Positions 60,940-64,000 of a DNA stretch of 64,000 nt are shown in pieces; the first letter of the stretch is position 1; each line of letters opens with the position of its first letter. Under the pieces are notes generated by a model. That model was given only the letters and a program-made list of their open reading frames with translations, did not search any database and had not been told where the DNA came from. The DNA is taken from contig NC_083508.1 in assembly GCF_032362555.1 (NCBI RefSeq), positions 10,755,001 through 10,819,000 of the forward strand, read 5' to 3'. The position numbers were made by a program, and so were the translations under genes. Source of the stretch: Amyelois transitella. Lineage: Eukaryota; Arthropoda; Insecta; Lepidoptera; Pyralidae.

Positions 60940-61027
60940 ATGGATCGGACAATGTACGGCAAGGTGCTACCAGGCACTTATTACCCGTTCCGCTGCGCGA
61001 TGAAGGAGAACGGAATATCGCCCGGCT
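60940..61027 (+). CDS. Candidate first coding exon (MDRTMYGKVLPG...)
   Basis: An ATG in the context GAAGATGG opens 29 codons of unusually high GC for this region, then meets a GTGAGT donor at 61028. The peptide begins MDRTMYGKVLPGTYYPFR and ends ISPG. The exon ends in phase 1, the same phase as the start at 54187, so it could be an alternative first exon of the same gene. Upstream lie a TATAAAT motif at 60773 and a GC-rich block at 60478-60620. I do not recognise the peptide. The evidence is local composition, start context and donor only; there is no second exon to join. Confidence 0.45.
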
Positions 61028-62337
61028 GTGAGTATTAATTTGTTACAATATTTACTACCAAGTGATCCAATATTTGTGTGAACACATGCGTTTGTTTACT
61101 AGCGGCGCTTTCGATCAGATGATTGCTGCATCCTACGCAACTTCCTAGTGTATCAATTCAGTAAGTTTGTTTTTATTGGATGCTTCGAGTGCATCGCTCA
61201 TTCAATGTGTTCCGTGTTTATTTATCACAAGATTACGCTGAGTGTTAGTTTTGTAGTACAGGCTCGGCCCTTTTGTAATCGCGATGTTTGCCAGCCCGTT
61301 ATTTTTGGAGTGTTTGATGCGTGTTCTGTGTCTCAATGTGTCAACACATTTGAAAAAATCTTTTCGTCTGCAAATTTTTCAGTTTCTGGATCATTTCATT
61401 TCACATAAACATGGACCGGTAAATAATCATGATTCTAATTTAAAGTGCCATTAATGTTGTGATATCATCGCAATTGTTGAATTGCGGGTTAATTTGGTTT
61501 CATTAGCATTAGTTAGACGAGTTTGCGGTTTTGTTCTCTATTTCTTTATGACGCCCGTGTCTATTCCTGGAAGACCTCGTGGGTGGGGACCAAATAATAT
61601 TCCGACTTTTACTGTCCCATTAACTGCTTTATAGACTATTTTAAATGGGAAGTTTGTGTAAACTGCTACTGAGTTATTTGCACCAGAGATTTTTCGTAGA
61701 CTTTTGATGAATTTCTTTACCATGAACCAGAAAGAAGAGGTGAGGTAATTTTAGGGTACAGAAAAAGTTTAGGTATTTGACTTCCATTTTATTCCTATAG
61801 AATGTGTAACTAAACTTACTTTATATGTATAGATTTGCGCGTTTGGTTTAATATTTGTCATGCAAATAAAGTAAGTACTTAGGGCCCGTTTTGTGGGCAG
61901 GAGCCCTATCCACAAGGTCTCGCTATCCGAGGTTGTTCTCCCACGTATTGCAACTTTGCCTGTACAATATTATCTCAAACTAGATATAATCCATGTTCAA
62001 ATTCTATTCTAACTTGTGAACTGTTAGAATTTTCTCTCTTCGGTATAAACCATTCCGTGCCTTATTAAATCATTCTTTTTTGACTTAATCAATTTGCGGT
62101 ACTTTGACGGTATCCAACTCTCATGAACAGTACCTGTTCGTTTCTATTTTGGATATTAAAGAATTTATTTTAATCGACGGTGTACAAGAGAATGTTCCTC
62201 ATTTTCTATATCTATTAAAACATCAACATACTTAATACAAAGTCGTCGAGTAACACACATTTTATGCAACAATGCGTCATTCACGCTAGATTCACTGTAT
62301 ATTTATGGCGATGCGACTAAACGAGTATTGTATCCAC

Positions 62338-62724
62338 TAGGGATGTAAAGCGGTTCTAATATCGATAAATATATCGATAATTTTACCGAAATGATGGATA
62401 TATCAATAGTCGATAAAATGGACGGCTTGTATTGATAATATCGATGTTTAAAATATGAACATTTATCTGTTAATCACCATAAAAAAGCTCATCTGCACAG
62501 TTCCCTATCTGAAAACCTATGAAATGACCAAAAGTTATAAAAAAGGGTCATCCGCTGCTAAGATTCCCTTTATAAAAACATTCTTAAAAAATTTTTTTTT
62601 ATACTATTTTCTCCAAATAATCTGGATATTATAATATAATATAATAGACTGTTGAAATATCGATGTAGCTAACGATATTATACCTGCGATATTATTGAAT
62701 TTTCGATATATCGTTGCAACACTA
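62338..62724. mobile_element. hAT-like MITE rich in TATCGATA
   Basis: The ends TAGGGATGTAAA and, inverted, TAGTGTTGCAAC are similar. Flanking 8-mers GTATCCAC and GTCCCAAC match at 6 of 8, as expected for an aged hAT target duplication. The interior is packed with ATCGATA words and has no frame. Confidence 0.55.
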
Positions 62725-63357
62725 GTCCCAACCATACAGCAAGGCTGAACGTCGCACTTGATCCGAACACATGCGCTAATGTGAATTACTGACGTGAAAA
62801 CCTCTTGACAAGGTGAACATACAATAAGGACTTACATAATTTATAAGATAAATCTCTGAGAAAGTATCGGAAACTCTCCAATGTTGACACACGGAAAGGT
62901 GTATGACCAGACATCTTAATTCTCCCATTTCTCAATAGATTTGGGGTCGTCATGACATTTGAAATTTTAAATTTTAATCAAAACATCAATGTAGTTGATT
63001 TTCATTTTAATCTTACAAACACTGCCCCAGATTAACTGATTCTATGCTTATCAGATTTGCAAAATTTTCGTTTATCAAGATTTCTTAAAGAGTTTCAGTA
63101 ATATGTACCTTGACCCACTGATACGTGGTAAGACAACTGTTATCGTGCGTCAGGAAAAGTATAAAGTTCATGAAAACCTGTTTTCATTGAACACTGCTGT
63201 AAATAGCTTTAATGTATAAAACTCGACCCTTCCGAGGTCGCATGACATAATGTCCAGAGTGCGCGTAAATGTCCGCATGTTGATACTCCGTCTACTTAGA
63301 TAAAATTGTCTCATTGGGGGGAAATTTTAGTTTGATATCTTTATTTAAACTTCACTA

Positions 63358-63460
63358 TCTGAATCTCAGTTAAGTTTTATCACGAAGCCATTCAGCTGAA
63401 CGCTGCCTTTGAATTTTTTTCAAGAGTTTTGGATTGGCAGTTTTGGGAGACGTAATGTAC
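63358..63460 (+). repeat. S1 SINE fragment, old
   Basis: CTGAATCTCAGTTAAGTTTT, CATTCAGCTGAACGCTGCC and CAAGAGTTTTGGA follow the internal S1 order. Confidence 0.5.
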
Positions 63461-64000
63461 TCGTATTTAATTTAGACATATTATAAACTGATCGCTTTTA
63501 CTATTGTTTACAAGATCTTCCGATCCGGCCATAGCAATTACTGACCAGTGTTCCATAGTTGCAAACGTACGTCAAACCATTATAAATAAGCCTCATAGTT
63601 TCTTTTTTTATATATTAGTTCTATAACAACTGTAATTCTTAAAGGTCCACATGATTTACCTTGATAATTTACTAATGTGATCTCAGAATCTTTTAATTAC
63701 CTAGTTGCGATAAATTCAACATTCTTGATGTCACGTTTTATAAAAACCAGTTCCATAAAACTATTCATGATGGCCATAGAATTTGGAAAGAAACGTAAAT
63801 ACATAAGCCACATAATAAATTTTGCAAATATGTACCTACATTCTTGAAACTCATTTTTAGTGTGTTGGAAATATCAATATGCAAATCTTATGACGTAATC
63901 TCGTTTATCATAATATCTTTTATTTATACTTATTCTCTTTTAAACAATTATCATATCCGATATCCACAATTTGTAAAAATTACAAATTAACTACATATCA

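Larger units (their letters stand above)
61028..64000. other. Non-coding stretch to the window end
   Basis: Contains the hAT-like MITE and an old S1 fragment. A further ATG with a GTAAAT donor (ATGGACCG, 61411-61418) is too short to trust. Nothing else recognised. Confidence 0.4.

Noticed and set aside
61411-61418. Mini-exon ATGGACCG with GTAAAT donor
   Set aside because: Eight bases in a different phase from the other two starts; too little to support.

Overview
The window is nuclear DNA of a moth or butterfly (Lepidoptera). Genes are split by phase-defined GT-AG introns, the background is AT-rich, and the introns carry many copies of short interspersed elements of the kind common in lepidopteran genomes: tRNA-headed SINEs, elements ending in (TATG)n, and Lep1/Helitron-like pieces. 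I could place eight protein-coding genes, one non-LTR retrotransposon, and the first coding exon of at least one further gene.

Left part (1-40,060): a tandem cluster of five tetraspanin genes, the counterpart of the insect Tsp42E-type arrays. Genes A (74-4299), B (7080-12137), C (14533-19614) and D (21834-25885) lie head-to-tail on the minus strand. Gene E (27402-39385) is on the plus strand, head-to-head with D. All five are cut into five coding exons at the same places, and every intron is phase 0. Each protein has four membrane segments and a large extracellular loop with CCG, CC and two more cysteines. A and B are closest to each other, C and D likewise, and E stands apart. Genes D, E and C each show a separate tandem duplication across the donor site of coding exon 3, which is the most unusual pattern here.

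Middle (40,270-53,610): Ubc2/UbcD2, a UBE2E-class ubiquitin-conjugating enzyme (minus), faces the 3' end of tetraspanin E. PPIL2, a U-box plus cyclophilin protein of the spliceosome (plus, nine exons, 517 residues), is divergent from Ubc2. A 5'-truncated but open non-LTR retrotransposon sits in PPIL2 intron 4. veli/lin-7 (minus, intronless, L27 plus PDZ) follows tail-to-tail with PPIL2.

Right part (53,607-64,000): mostly non-coding. A coding start with a perfect splice donor at 54187 is divergent from veli. A second candidate first exon at 60940 follows a TATA motif and a GC-rich block. Both end in phase 1, so they may be alternative starts of one large gene whose body lies to the right of the window. 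The rest is SINE copies, a hAT-like MITE and unassigned AT-rich DNA.

The gene content is ordinary cell biology (membrane organisers, ubiquitin transfer, splicing, cell-polarity scaffold). I found no CRISPR, toxin, viral or operon-like system. The unexpected material is in how the tetraspanin introns, SINEs and small palindromes have been rearranged.
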